A stretch of DNA of 64,000 nt, from the NCBI GenBank assembly GCA_016745215.1, contig CP050890.1, positions 558,001 through 622,000 on the forward strand. Direction: 5' to 3'. The notes under the pieces were generated by a model. That model saw only the letters and a program-made list of their open reading frames with translations. It had not been told where the DNA came from and made no database searches. Positions 18,196 to 28,445 of this stretch are shown here, piece by piece; position 1 is the first letter of the stretch, and the number at the start of each line of letters is the position of its first letter. The stretch is from Thiohalocapsa sp. PB-PSB1 (GTDB taxonomy: Bacteria > Pseudomonadota > Gammaproteobacteria > Chromatiales > Chromatiaceae). Position numbers and translations under genes: made by a program.

Positions 18196-18848
18196 AGTAA
18201 CCATCCCCCGGCAAAGCCGGGGGCTTTGAATTCGTGAGCCGCTCAAAGCGGCAGAGGGGACGCTAACGCGGCCCCAGTTCATGAGCCGCCTAAAGGCGTC
18301 AGATCAGCTCCACAGTCTCAGTTGATCGAGTCTTTGATTTTCACGTTACTGGTGCTGGATGTAGGCTCGGATCGTGTGGCCTCGTCTCGCCCAACCGTCG
18401 ACACGAAGCAGCCACGCGCCCGGCAATGCTGGCCAGCGAAGTTGCGCTTGCGCTCGCTGTACACGCGGGCCAGGTGGATGGCGCTCTTACCCCTGATGTA
18501 GCCCACCACCTGAGACACCGCATCTTTCGGCGGGATCGAGATCGGCATATGCACATGATCTGGCATCAGGTGCCTTTCCTCAATCCGGCCGTCCTTGTGC
18601 CGGGCCAGTTCGCGAAACACACCACCAAGATGCCTGCGGAGCTGGCTATACAGCGCGCGACGCCAGCATTTCTTAATGAAAACAACGCGATAGTTGCACT
18701 CCCATTTGGAGTGACTTAGGCTTGCGGCCTTGTCCATCGGGACTCTCCACAGTCGTTTGCTTGGCGGCTCACGAACGGAGTGTCTCCGATGGACTCCCGC
18801 AGCTGTCAAACTGCTACTGTCACCCCGGCAAAGCCGGAGGATTACCTT
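18196..18848 (-). mobile_element. IS200/IS605-family element, degenerate
   Basis: A tnpA-like gene lies between two GC hairpins: CCCCCGGCAAAGCCGGGGG at about 18196-18214 and the related CCCCGGCAAAGCCGGAGG at about 18824-18841. Subterminal hairpins with an AAAG-type loop are expected for IS200/IS605 ends, which have no inverted repeats or target duplications. No tnpB is present. Confidence 0.65.
18318..18737 (-). pseudogene. tnpA: IS200/IS605 TnpA (Y1 transposase), frameshifted
   Basis: Starts MDKAASLSHSKWECNYRVVFIKK, normal for TnpA, with HLMPDHVHM as the HUH motif (H-V-H). The family's catalytic tyrosine lies in a C-terminal helix; here the frame goes out of register after STVGRDEA. The expected IRAYIQHQ is found in another frame and is followed by a stop. 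The tyrosine is therefore not translated in frame. The longer frame starting at 18809 adds an unrelated leader; I prefer the ATG at 18737. Confidence 0.75.
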
Positions 18849-18852
18849 TTTC

Positions 18853-18941
18853 GCTCATGTGGGCTCTAAGGTGAGGACGTGATACAGCACGTTGATTTCC
18901 AACGAAACTATTATCTGTTTCACCTTGTGTTCCACATGAGC
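18853..18941. repeat. 89-bp inverted-repeat structure
   Basis: GCTCATGTGG at 18853 and CCACATGAGC at 18932-18941 are perfect 10-bp inverted repeats. Homology extends inward, with AAGGTGA on one side and CACCTT on the other. It may be a tiny MITE or a structured RNA. I see no obvious target duplication. Confidence 0.4.
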
Positions 18942-21900
18942 CACCTTTTTTATTTAAAGTTCCCGATCTTTCACAGTCTTGCTGCCTGGGATCTAGATTC
19001 CAAGAAGTAGACCGAAGGTTAACTATGCACCTGCCCGATGGTAGTGATCGTCAGGTCGATGTCCGCCTGCAGGTCCGCAGTGCCTTGCACTTTCAGTTCG
19101 AACAACTGCTGCGCAATGTCTTCGAGCCCGAGGTCGTATTCTGCGATCTTGTATTTGGAAAGATCCGCAAATTTGATGGTAACGTCTGTTCGCCCCGGTG
19201 TTTGCAGCACCACGAAGGCGGGCTCGCTGGGCGGATTGGGCGACGCCGCAGGCTGCCAGCGCTCGTCCTTCCCATTCTCCCGAATCCTGTCCATTAAACT
19301 TGTCATAGTGTACCGGAAGGAGCGTTGCTCGACGAGCCGCACCCGCATTTCGATGCGATATTCCGAATTCCTCGCGGCAACCGCAAGCATGCTCGGCGCC
19401 AGTACCAGCTCCGTGCGATCTACGAGGATGTCGTGCAAGAGTGCGTTTTTGATGCGGAACGCTTGCTCAAGTCGCTGTTTGTCTAGCTTCTGCTGCTCGC
19501 TCTTCTGCTGCTCATCCGTAAGCGTCCCCTTGTCGGCCATCTCGCGGCCGAAAAAGATCAGCAAATCGCCCCAGCCATCGGTCAGGAGCAGGCAATCATC
19601 GGGGCAAAAGTCCCTGGCGACATCGTCGATCGTCGGTACACGCGCGCCGCTGTCGCTGGTGTGGGTCGCCGCGACGTCGCTATGTTCTTCGTGATACTTG
19701 GTTACCGCGCTGACCAGGCGATAGATCATATCGAGACGTGCCTGCCGATGCGTCAGCGATACCGCCAGCACACCGATGATGGGGCGCGGGTTGTCATTAT
19801 CTCCATTGTCCAGGTCCGAATCCTTGTTCAAATCGAGCCGCACCGGGATGGCCAGCTCACGGCGTACGAAAAAACTTGGAAAACACTCATCGTCTGCCGT
19901 CGGGACCTGGACCCCGTTGCTGCCGTTATTCTCTGCGCGACCGAACACTGGCAGATCATACCGGCACATGGGCTTCGCAAACAACAGCGACACGATGTCG
20001 TAGCGACCGAGAATACCATGCAGCAACTTGTACCGCGTCCGCAACTCGCCGCTCTGCGGGGGATCGCTTACGGGCTCCTTCGACGACACGGGGGCTCGAC
20101 GCTGCCTGCAGATCGTCGGCCGTATGTTCCAGGGGCCTTGCCCGTGCGGTAACGCCCACAGGCGCGAGAGACTCGGTTCTTGTTCCTGTTGGGATAGAGC
20201 GCGCAAATGGTACGAACCCGACGCCGAGATACGGCCCACCACCATCAGCTCGTGGTTGACGAGGTCATTCTCCTGACTACGCGAAGGCGTCAAGGCTCCG
20301 GTCAGCGTGCGCATTATTGGCTCATGCAGCGGCCGGGTTCTCAAGAAGCCGCAGATGATCCGCAAGGTGGCAACCAGATCCTGTTCCCTAGAACAGAGTC
20401 CCCGGCAACTCGGCAGCTGCTTGTCGAGCAGATCTTGCAGCTGCTTCAGCTTGTAGCCCTGCAGCTTCTCGACGACACGAGTTCGATTGGCCCGCCATCT
20501 GTCCTCTATCATCTTGCCGCTGCTCGCATGCTTGGCGAGCCAGGCCTCCGCCGAGAATTGATGGACGCATTCCCATGACAGCTCGTAAAACTCCGCGCGA
20601 ATCGCATTGTCCGCTTCGACGTAGCGCTTCGTCAGCGTAGCGACCGCCTCGTCCATCACCTCGGTGTTCTGCCCGGGACTCCCCCTCAGCCACCGATCTA
20701 TCGCCGACACCAGGTCTTCCAGATCGTGCGTTTTCGGCTGTCTAAAGTTATCAATCGCTTCGGATAGGAAGCGAATCGCCAGTTCCATCCGCCAGAGTGC
20801 GGATCGGCTGTTATGGAAGTACAGCTCGATCGCAATGTGGTAGAGTTCGCGGCCCAGCGCGGTGTCGCAACACAGGTGCTCGAGCAGATCGTGGGCTTTC
20901 GGCTGCTCGTTCCAGCCCTCCCTAGGAAGCTGCTCCCGGAACTCCTGCATCCGCATCAGCGCACATTGCCAAGGGATGTCGTAGTAGTGATAGAATAATG
21001 GACGTCTTCCGAGCCATGGCGTGTCATTACATGCTGGCGTCGAGAATCCTTTCCCATGGTCGGAAGGGCCGAGATACAGATGATCGAAAGCCTCAATCAG
21101 ATCGGTGCGCGTCGCAGTGCTTCGCAGCGTGGGGACTCGCAACTTCTTGCCGGCCAGCATCTTGCGAAACAGGAAGTCGCGCGCCTGCTCATCCAGCCGC
21201 CGGGTGTGACGCGGCAGCAGCCGCGGACCGCCCGGTTGCGCGTCGTCGGCGCGCGCCTTGCGCCACCTCTTAGTGGCACCCGCGGCCTTCGAGTCGCGCA
21301 CGATATCGCACATGCGGCGGGTCAGAACGCGGTAGAGGTCGTGTTCCCTGCCGTCATACGGATCCTGGTACTGAAGCGATTCCAGGTAGTCCATGAACCC
21401 ATCCAGCACGCTGCGCACCCCCTTCACCACAGCCGTGTCCAGGGCCGAGTGCGGGTCATGGTGATGCACCTGTTCGACCCAGGTGCACAGCAGGTGCAGA
21501 CGCAGGTACCAGGACTGTTCGAGATCCACAAGCCCAACCCGCCCCTGCAGCAGTTCGGCGCGGCCGAGATTGATTTCCTCGGTGTCCGCCTTGAACAGGT
21601 GTTCCAGACCCTGACCGAAGAGTTCAAGGAACAGCGCGGTCAGGTACTCATGCCCTTGGACGGCAGCCGCAAGAAGGTCCGCACCGATCTCGGGCAGCAG
21701 GTGGGAAGGGCGGTTTTGCTGGCTTAGGGGGCGTTTCCTGTGCTCGACGCCGAATATATGTAACGCCGTTCCCAGATCGCTCATCATCAGCGCAAACGCA
21801 TCTCCTCTCTCAAGCAGGCTGTCGGGGCGAAACTCCGCGTACACGCTCTCCATCGCGCCGTGGGCAACCTCATGGCTGATCACGCTCTGCAGATCGGGTC

Positions 21901-22640
21901 GGTCGGTCATCCAGTAGGAGGTGTTGATAAAAGTGACAGACCTGCTGCGCTCGGTATGGGCAGCATCGGCGCTGGGGGAATCGTGGAACACACGCACGCG
22001 GGAGCTGAAGTCGTGGCTCCAGCGGTGCATCGTTAACTGCTGGCGGACCGTCTCGACGTCCTTGGGCGCCACCTGATAGCCGTCGACCAGCAAGCGCGCG
22101 ATCTCGTCGTTGAGGTCTCGGCAGCGGTCGGCCAGAAACGAGGTGTAGAGCCCCTGTTCCCGGCGCCGCTCCAGCTGAGGTCTCGGACCGTCCTGAAGGG
22201 CGATGTCCATGCTCCGGCCGAACTGCGCCTGCAGGTCGCCGACGAATTCGACATACTCCGTTGCTCGGGCCAAGACCGCTCCGCGCACCAGCAGGAATCG
22301 GCTCCACGTGCTGACAGCACCTTGGTCACCGCCGAACTTGTACGGAGGTACGAACGCCTTCAGCGCATGCTTGGTCAGAAAGAGCTTGTCCCGCAGTATG
22401 CTGCCCTTGATCCGCTGGAGCGCTGTAAGCCCATGAAAGTAACGCTTTTGGTCCAGGTTCCAGATGCGCCAGGCGTCGCGGACCGCCTCTGCGCACTGGT
22501 CGTCGATTTTTTCACGGCATTCCTGGGTGCATGTGGCCTTGCCGGTACTGGGGCGATCGGAATCCGGGCGCGGATAGGGGATGATGGCGGCATCCGCAAG
22601 CACAGACGGTCCGTCCATGTCTTGCATCAGGGTGTTTTCC

Positions 22641-24243
22641 CAGCAATTCCCGCTGTGTACGAGCGGGATCGCCCGAGCGCGGCGCGAGCGTGTGTGGAAA
22701 CCGCACAGGCGAACACAGGCTTCGCCACGAGACGACGCTGTTGTTCTGGCTGGCTGTTTGGTTACCCTCAAGACGTTCTTCAAGCACATTCGTTCACGGC
22801 CGTCGACTAGGAGGTGTCAGGCGGCAAGGGCAGCAGTGGCGGCTGGATAATGGAGCGATAGAGCGTGTCCCAATCGGGAATCAGGCAGAGATCGAAGCGC
22901 GCACGCAGTTTGCGCCACAAGCGCGTCTTGCTCTGCGCCGCCGTTAAGGCGGCCTGGAACAGCCGGCAGCCGCGCTGTTGGATCTGATCGATCAGAAACG
23001 CCAGCATCATCAGATGCATGAGCACGGTGCTGAGGTTGTTGTTGCCGTGACCGAAGTTGTGCTCGAAGTGATAGCCTTGGTTCTTGAGGGTGTTGAAGGT
23101 TTCGTTTTCGACTTTCCAGCGTGCGCGGGCTCCTCGCATCAGCGTCATGAGGTTGCTGTCATCAATGGTGAAATCGGTGACCCAGGAGAAGTGGGTGACC
23201 TTGCCGTCCGGGGTGTGTTCCCAGTACTCGAGGAAATTGACCTCGAGGTCGAAGTTGGACTCGTTCAGCGGTGCGCCGTTGAGATAGCGGAAACGGTGAC
23301 GTACCCCCTCGGCGTCGGTGAACTCGACCTCGCGCGTCTCGGGCGTGGCGGCTACCCAATCGAACAAGTAGGTGTGATCGTTCTGCTTGGCGCCGAGGAT
23401 GAAGCGCAGATCGAGTGCCTGCAACTGGCGGATGTGCGGGGCATTGGAAGCGAGGCCGTCTTCGACGACGATCAGCTTCAGATGCGGATGCGCGCGGCGC
23501 AGGTCCGCCAGCAGGCGCTTGGCGGCGTTGCGCTCGCAGTCATTCTTGCGCGCGCCGTCTTGCTTGAGGATCGGCTCGGGCGCCAGCGGGAACACCTCGC
23601 TGTGATCGGGGTGTACCAGCACCGCCCCGAGCATCTGGTGGTAGTAGGTGGTGGTGCCATTGCGGTGGTGCTTCTCCCCGCACTGCGGGCAATGCACGTT
23701 GGAGGAGGAGAAATACTCGGTGCCATCGAGTGAGAGCAGGTAATGGCCGTCAAGGTATTCAAACCCCTCCAGCCCCTTGCCGCGTTGCAGGTCTGCAAAC
23801 AGCGCCTTGTACAGCGGGAGCAACTGGCTCGGATCGAATGCATCGAGACGTTCGCGAAAGCGCGTGTCGCTTGGTGCCCGTTCGATCCCGTAGAGCGCGT
23901 GCAGATTCGCCCGCGTGGTCTCTTCCCGACTGTCCTGCTCGAATTGCAGCAGCGAAGGATACTTCAGCCCGAACAACGCCAGTCCCGACATCAGATAATC
24001 GACCAGCGTAATCTTGCCATCGCACGGGTCGGGAATCTTCGCAAAAAACCGCCGCGCCTTGTTCAGCAGCCCGGCGGCGCTGAGTTGTTTGCGTGAAATC
24101 GGAGCACTCATCAACATCTGCCTCTCAGCCTCGAGTATGTGCGACATTATACCGATTCAGCCACGAAGTTTACGAAGAACTATTTTCGAAGCTTCGCCAA
24201 CACGATGTTTTCAAAGCAGAATTTTTTTCATCGGGAATTGCTG
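22641..24243 (-). mobile_element. IS4-like insertion sequence, copy A (1603 bp)
   Basis: Ends carry the inverted repeat CAGCAATTCCCG (22641 rightward and complementary from 24243). A 9-bp direct repeat GTGTTTTCC flanks it (22632-22640 and 24244-24252). A second copy lies at 39270-40901 on the opposite strand, which let me fix both boundaries, including the roughly 165-bp non-coding tail after the transposase stop. Confidence 0.92.
22807..24111 (-). CDS. IS4-like DDE transposase, copy A
   Basis: 434 residues, intact. Start chosen at MSAPISRKQLSAAG because the same start opens copy B and an upstream GAGGCAG-like ribosome site fits. DDE landmarks: LSLDGTEYFSS (D), IVVEDGLASNAPHI (D) and ARWKVENETFNTLKNQGYHFEHN, the Y/R-E-K signature region of IS4-type enzymes. 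CPQCGEKHHRNG adds a possible zinc-binding pair. I cannot place it in a named subgroup. Being intact and nearly identical to copy B, it could supply transposase for both. Confidence 0.85.
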   Translation of the reverse strand: MSAPISRKQLSAAGLLNKARRFFAKIPDPCDGKITLVDYLMSGLALFGLKYPSLLQFEQDSREETTRANLHALYGIERAPSDTRFRERLDAFDPSQLLPLYKALFADLQRGKGLEGFEYLDGHYLLSLDGTEYFSSSNVHCPQCGEKHHRNGTTTYYHQMLGAVLVHPDHSEVFPLAPEPILKQDGARKNDCERNAAKRLLADLRRAHPHLKLIVVEDGLASNAPHIRQLQALDLRFILGAKQNDHTYLFDWVAATPETREVEFTDAEGVRHRFRYLNGAPLNESNFDLEVNFLEYWEHTPDGKVTHFSWVTDFTIDDSNLMTLMRGARARWKVENETFNTLKNQGYHFEHNFGHGNNNLSTVLMHLMMLAFLIDQIQQRGCRLFQAALTAAQSKTRLWRKLRARFDLCLIPDWDTLYRSIIQPPLLPLPPDTS

Positions 24244-24542
24244 GTGTTTTCCCAATCGGCGTGCACACCGCCCATGTCCTTGTCGCTGAACCAGATACAC
24301 CTTTCCTCGAAGCGCAGCGGCCGATAGAGCACCGGTACGCGCAATGCGTGGACGAGATTGGTTTGGATATGGCGGATCTCGAGGATCAGGATGTCGAGGC
24401 GGTCATGGGCATCGACCCAGGCCAGCAGCGAAAGTAGCTCGTGTGGGTCTTGATAAGGCTTGAAGTCTTGGTAAGGCTTGGAATTGTTCACCGCTGTCGA
24501 GCATCTGTGGGTTGTGCTTGCTGTTCCGCCTGAACCGGCCGC

Positions 24543-25715
24543 TTAGCCGCCGAGATCGTCTGCGGCCTGCATCTGGTGCGAGACCAGGTATTGCTGGCAG
24601 GGATCGCAGGGTGTTTCGTCCGTCTTCGATTTGCCGGATGACAGCGTGGCAAGCAGCGTCAGGATCGCGATCACCACAGCAGGGAGAAGATTCGCACCCT
24701 GCACCACGAGTGGGTCCAGCTTGGGAAAGTGCAGCCGCATACCACAGTCATCGAATTGGACTCGGACCCGCGACAATAACCCGTTGGTTTCTTCACGCCA
24801 GTATTCAGCTTGTTCGAGTTGCCCCAGATGTAACCAGATGCAGGCTTGCCGATAGATAAAGAAGGTGGACAGCACAGACCATAGGATGGCGAAGCCGAGC
24901 ACCGTGTTCCTGTCGTTGGGTAGCAAGAAGTAGTCGATCAGAAACAGAAGATACCCAGTCCAGGAAAACCCGATCCAATAGATCCACCAACGACTGACGC
25001 TTCTTTGACAATGCCTGTCCCCCCCGCTCTTGTCGCTGAAAAAGTCGGCGATACCCAGCACGACTAAGCGCGAGCGGGCACTGAGGCGGGGGTCCGCGAG
25101 ACGCGTATCTCGTGGCTTGAAGAGGCGAGGCACGAACAGGCGCAGGTTCAACAAGCCGCTCATGCGCGCATTAGGCTGGCTGCCGAAGCAGCGCGACGGA
25201 TCGAATAGCGTTGCCATTGGTATCCCGCCGACTTGCTCGGGAAGCTCCCGCAGGCAGCTCAGTACACGCTGGTGGTCGGAAAACCGACAGCAGGGGTGAT
25301 AGAGAAGCCAAGGGATGAAGAAAACAGCGATGAACAATAAGAAGAAGCAGCACCAAAAACCTCCTTCAGGGCTGAAAAAGCATGGCAGCGCACCCAAGAC
25401 GCCCGCGATGACAAAATACAGTCGCAGGTCGTCCGGCCATAGGAAATAGCGGACGACCTTGCCACCGCCGGCGCATGATGGATGAGCAAGCCGTGGTCGC
25501 TGCGCGGAAGGATCGAGCTCCTCGTAGCGGATTAGGGTGAAGGGATGGGAAGGCCTCAGGGGCCGGTCTTTGATACGAAGGTGAAGTCGCCATCGCCATC
25601 GCCGGGCAGCGGCAAGAATTCGCTTCAGAGGGATTGATCGCTTTCTTTTAAGCCCCTCGCCTTGCCTGGAATTGAACAGTTTCAAAGGGTATGAAAGAAA
25701 GTTAGCGCGCAACAC
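24543..25715 (-). CDS. Unknown membrane protein, partner of metallopeptidase
   Basis: 390 residues, about five predicted membrane segments by eye: two close together near residues 95-140, two near 245-300 and one near 345-370. The N-terminal 90 residues are basic and soluble; the loop between the helix pairs (140-240) is also basic. Cysteine pairs (CDPCQQY) close the C-terminus. No family recognised. It lies 51 bp upstream of the interrupted 1286-residue metallopeptidase gene in the same orientation, so I infer a membrane protein and soluble protease-like protein acting together. Confidence 0.6.
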   Translation of the reverse strand: MLRANFLSYPLKLFNSRQGEGLKRKRSIPLKRILAAARRWRWRLHLRIKDRPLRPSHPFTLIRYEELDPSAQRPRLAHPSCAGGGKVVRYFLWPDDLRLYFVIAGVLGALPCFFSPEGGFWCCFFLLFIAVFFIPWLLYHPCCRFSDHQRVLSCLRELPEQVGGIPMATLFDPSRCFGSQPNARMSGLLNLRLFVPRLFKPRDTRLADPRLSARSRLVVLGIADFFSDKSGGDRHCQRSVSRWWIYWIGFSWTGYLLFLIDYFLLPNDRNTVLGFAILWSVLSTFFIYRQACIWLHLGQLEQAEYWREETNGLLSRVRVQFDDCGMRLHFPKLDPLVVQGANLLPAVVIAILTLLATLSSGKSKTDETPCDPCQQYLVSHQMQAADDLGG

Positions 25716-25901
25716 AGCAACTCCTGACCGGGCGAAGCACCCGAACTAGCAGCCTGCCGATGCGTGACCGCTGATTGCACCAACTCTGGTTATACGACAC
25801 TGCCGACTTCTCAATGGACCCTAACGATTGATAAAACCTATGTATCGCAACCACTACGGTGGCGACGCGCATCCGATTGGTCTGTATTGATCGCAGCCAA
25901 G

Positions 25902-26252
25902 CTAGTCACGTCCACGCACCAGCTTCCGCCACCGACGCTGCGGGGCATGTAGCTCCTTGCCATTCGGAACGAATTCGGGCGTATGTAAGCTCGACCTACA
26001 GAACGCTGTGTAGCGGTGGAATGTGGATTCGGTCTCCAGGCTGGTGATTCGGTGCTCGACGCGGTCCATGGATTGCAGAATGTCCTCAAGGCACTGTCTT
26101 TGTTTACTACTAGAGCGCTCAAGAACATCGATCGATTTTTGGAGTTGATCGAACTTCTGGTTATACGACTCTAGTGCGTTTGTGAGTTTGTCAATGTTTT
26201 CTTGGAGTTTACTGAGCTTCAAGGAATTCTGTTGTTCGGACTGAAACCACAC
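25902..26252 (-). CDS. Small coiled-coil protein, possible
   Basis: 116 residues; residues 5-80 form a heptad-rich coiled coil (LQENIDKLTNALESYNQ, LDILQ-type leucine spacing). The last 35 residues are of different, basic composition and may be out-of-frame read-through after a frameshift. It lies in the same orientation 186 bp upstream of the membrane-protein gene and might be its first operon partner. The start and C-terminus are both uncertain. Confidence 0.4.
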   Translation of the reverse strand: MWFQSEQQNSLKLSKLQENIDKLTNALESYNQKFDQLQKSIDVLERSSSKQRQCLEDILQSMDRVEHRITSLETESTFHRYTAFCRSSLHTPEFVPNGKELHAPQRRWRKLVRGRD

Positions 26253-26691
26253 GACATACTCCCGCCCAAATCCAAGGTCAGGCTATCTTTAGTAAAAAAA
26301 TGCGGGCGAACGCACGATACTTGCCGAACCTGCCGCACCCTAGCGCTGCGTAATGGCACGCAATATCCTATATTGCAAAGTTAGAACACATTGCGGTTTG
26401 CAGCAAACGCTAATAATAGCGCGGCGGTCGGCCAATTGCAACAGGTCGCTACCTGGAGACATGTGCGCTGTCGCTGATTTCGTCTGCCTGTGGTCTGCGC
26501 CGCATGAGCTCGCTGGCTAGCGGGGCCTCGCACCTGAGCGTGCAAAGCGCTCGAGAGCAACAATGGGGCGACGATGGTGCACCATAATCGAGAACTATTC
26601 TTACTGCTAGAAGGTGACATGCCAAGGAGTGACAGGCAAGCGCTGCCCTCGGGCGATGCGAGCCCCAGCAAACATCCGCCCAGTAAACATC

Positions 26692-27000
26692 AGGTTTCTC
26701 ACGCCCTGATGTCATGTCTTTTCGATCCCGATCCTGATTCCAATCCTAATCCCGATCAAGTCGCGCTGGGCAGGTTGCACCCTGGGGTATCTGTCCGTTC
26801 ATTTGTCGAGAAGACAGTGGCCGACAGCTTTTCTCCCGGAGAAAGGCGCGGCGCTCGCGTCCGCTCCGCTGGCATCATTTGCCGGGTCGCCCTAAGCGAG
26901 CTCCTACGCCGAGCGGCTCCCTCGGCTGGTCAAGGTCCGCTCGCGGGCGAGGCGCCTTGGCCCCTCTGCGCACGCTGCGTCTCTGCGGTGACCTTGCATT
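26692..27000 (+). repeat. Dispersed repeat with hexamer tract, copy B
   Basis: The first 200 bp match 16021-16225; the next 100 bp (CTCCTACGCCGAGCGGCTCC through GCGGTGACC) match 16400-16498. At 16 kb these two blocks are separated by about 170 bp, so this copy shows them contiguous and may represent the ancestral arrangement. Confidence 0.8.
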
Positions 27001-27067
27001 TTTTGCAGGCGGCGCCCCTGTCGGCAAGGCCCTGAGGCTTGCGTCCGTCCTGCCGGCGTCGTCGGCC

Positions 27068-27140
27068 TATTCGCCCGCAAGCGGTCTCCTACGTCGGCCG
27101 TCCCGGTCGGCTTGTAGGAGCCCGCTTGCGGGCGACGTGC
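27068..27140. repeat. REP-like palindrome
   Basis: CGCCCGCAAGCGG followed by TCTCCTAC, and then GTAGGAGCCCGCTTGCGGGC about 25 bp later, form a long imperfect inverted repeat. The GTAGGAGC...GCGGGCGA type of word is typical of REP elements in proteobacteria. Confidence 0.6.
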
Positions 27141-27419
27141 CGGCTACATAACGAGGATCGACCGCGGGAAAACCCTCCAAATGTCAGGGTCGGTTTGTTG
27201 GGTTACCTCAGGCTCCAACCATCTTTAAAACATGGACAAAGGAGGTGTCAGCAGTGGCGCCAGTGAACGACTGGAGCGCCTACTGATGTAGCCCAGGCGA
27301 ACAGGCTGACGCCCTCCGCATTCAGGCATAAGCCGCTCGAATGAGCGGCCCTGGGGTTCGCTTCGGCGCTCGGAGTATCCATTTAGGGGCTATCCACAAC
27401 CACTGACTAGAGCTCTGTA

Positions 27420-27881
27420 ATGATGAATCTTATCCCAGCTTTTACTCTGTTGGCGGGCCTTGCGCTCGCTCTGACCTGGGGCGGCATGACCTTTTTTTCC
27501 GCGGTCATGGCCCCGCTTGTGTTTACCAAGCTGCCAATCAAGACGGCTGGTGCGTTCATCCGTGAAATATTCCCCTGGTACTACCTTGCCATGGGGCTGA
27601 CGACGCTGCTGGCGGTGCTGTTTTTGCTGCCTGGAATCGGGGCAGGCGTCGGCTGGCCCGCTGCCCTGAGTATGCTCGCATTGATCGGCTTCGTGATGGC
27701 AAGACAGGTGTTGATGCCAAGGATCAACCAGGCGCGGGACGCCGAGCTGGCCGGCGATGCGGGCGCCGGGAAACGCTTTAAGCGCCTCCATAGCATGAGC
27801 GTTTTGATCAATGCAGCGCAATGGTTTGCGATCTTGGTCGCGCTCTGGATGCTGATCGGCCTGCAACCGACCGCGAGCTGA
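27420..27881 (+). CDS. DUF4149-like small membrane protein
   Basis: 153 residues with four membrane segments (near residues 5-27, 55-75, 80-97, 128-147) and the FFSAVMAPLVFTKLP motif after helix 1 typical of DUF4149/TMEM205-like proteins. Function unknown; reported family members are inner-membrane proteins. Two consecutive ATG codons at 27420 and 27423 are both possible starts. It stands alone, convergent with the next small gene. Confidence 0.75.
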   Translation: MMNLIPAFTLLAGLALALTWGGMTFFSAVMAPLVFTKLPIKTAGAFIREIFPWYYLAMGLTTLLAVLFLLPGIGAGVGWPAALSMLALIGFVMARQVLMPRINQARDAELAGDAGAGKRFKRLHSMSVLINAAQWFAILVALWMLIGLQPTAS

Positions 27882-27916
27882 TGCTGATCTATCCAGACAG
27901 CCAACCACGCGGCCGA

Positions 27917-28216
27917 TCAGTCGCCGCCGACGGCTGTGAACATAAAGGCGCGGGCGTCGCGATCACCTGAGTGCGCATCGCGCGTCTCGACAATGAAGCC
28001 CTTGTTGCCATTCAGCTGATAGACCTGAAACACCGGCGCCTCTCGGCTGCTGCTGACGCAACTTCCGGTGATGGCGGGCTGAGAGCTGAAGGTACCCGGG
28101 TTGAAGAAGATATCGTAGAAGCCGGGCTCCGACTCTTCCGACACGGTGAAGTCACCGGAGCCAGACTGCACATTGCCGTCCTCGTCGACATAGCCCCAGA
28201 CGATCTTTGTTGCCAT
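27917..28216 (-). CDS. Small beta-rich protein
   Basis: 99 residues, starting MATKIVWGYVDEDGNV. Alternating pattern GSGDFTVSEESEPGFYDIFF and SSQPAITGSCV looks like the jelly-roll or tail-fibre-like repeat often seen in small proteins with a G-Y-V-x-x-D-G start. No membrane segment or signal peptide. Function unknown. Convergent with the DUF4149-like gene; the two stops are 35 bp apart. Confidence 0.65.
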   Translation of the reverse strand: MATKIVWGYVDEDGNVQSGSGDFTVSEESEPGFYDIFFNPGTFSSQPAITGSCVSSSREAPVFQVYQLNGNKGFIVETRDAHSGDRDARAFMFTAVGGD

Positions 28217-28445
28217 AGCGATTTACCTCATTTGCTTGGTTTGGCGTAGGAGAAGAATCTAAACTATTTTTGGTCATGCTGTATAGTTTTGCGTTCATCA
28301 GGTTGAGATCATGCCCGAACGCGAAGATGATCATGCCCGAATGCGAAGGTGAAATGCGGCTGCGGGTGTGTCGAGAAACCGCTCTGACCAAGTACCAGCC
28401 GACGCCGCTTTGAACAGCGGATAATAGACGCAACATCGAAGGCAT

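Larger units (their letters stand above)
19019..24491 (-). pseudogene. Large HExxH metallopeptidase-like protein, split by IS
   Basis: The N-terminal 83 residues (24491-24253, start MNNSKPYQDFKPYQD) and the remaining 1203 residues (22640-19019) form one 1286-residue frame once the IS4-like element and one 9-bp repeat are removed (junction DWENTLMQDMDGPS). The large part contains VISHEVAHGAMES, a zincin motif (HExxH), followed about 57 residues later by LLPEIGADLLAAAVQG, a plausible third ligand (E) of a gluzincin. No other domain is recognised over the remaining 900 residues. No signal peptide is seen, so it is probably cytoplasmic. At present an open frame does run from the IS right end into the body (start 22789, first 53 residues IS-derived), so a truncated or fused product is conceivable. 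The gene starts 51 bp after the stop of the upstream membrane-protein gene, so the two look like an operon. Confidence 0.8.
26253..27419. other. Repeat-rich non-coding interval
   Basis: No gene supported. Contains one 15-bp-array unit (about 26672), the second copy of the dispersed repeat (26692-26893), its extension into a CTCTGCG unit (26894-27000), and a long palindromic REP-like pair (27068-27140). Confidence 0.6.

Noticed and set aside
19661..20578. Several plus-strand ORFs over 19.0-22.8 kb
   Set aside because: Antisense to the 1286-residue metallopeptidase-like gene and without recognisable features.
22641..22789. First 50 residues of the 1256-codon frame as a native N-terminus
   Set aside because: This stretch repeats exactly after the other IS copy (40740-40901), so it is IS sequence; the true N-terminus is at 24491.
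23000..23733. 251-codon plus-strand ORF
   Set aside because: Antisense to the IS4-like transposase; the same ORF appears over copy B (39809-40564) for the same reason.
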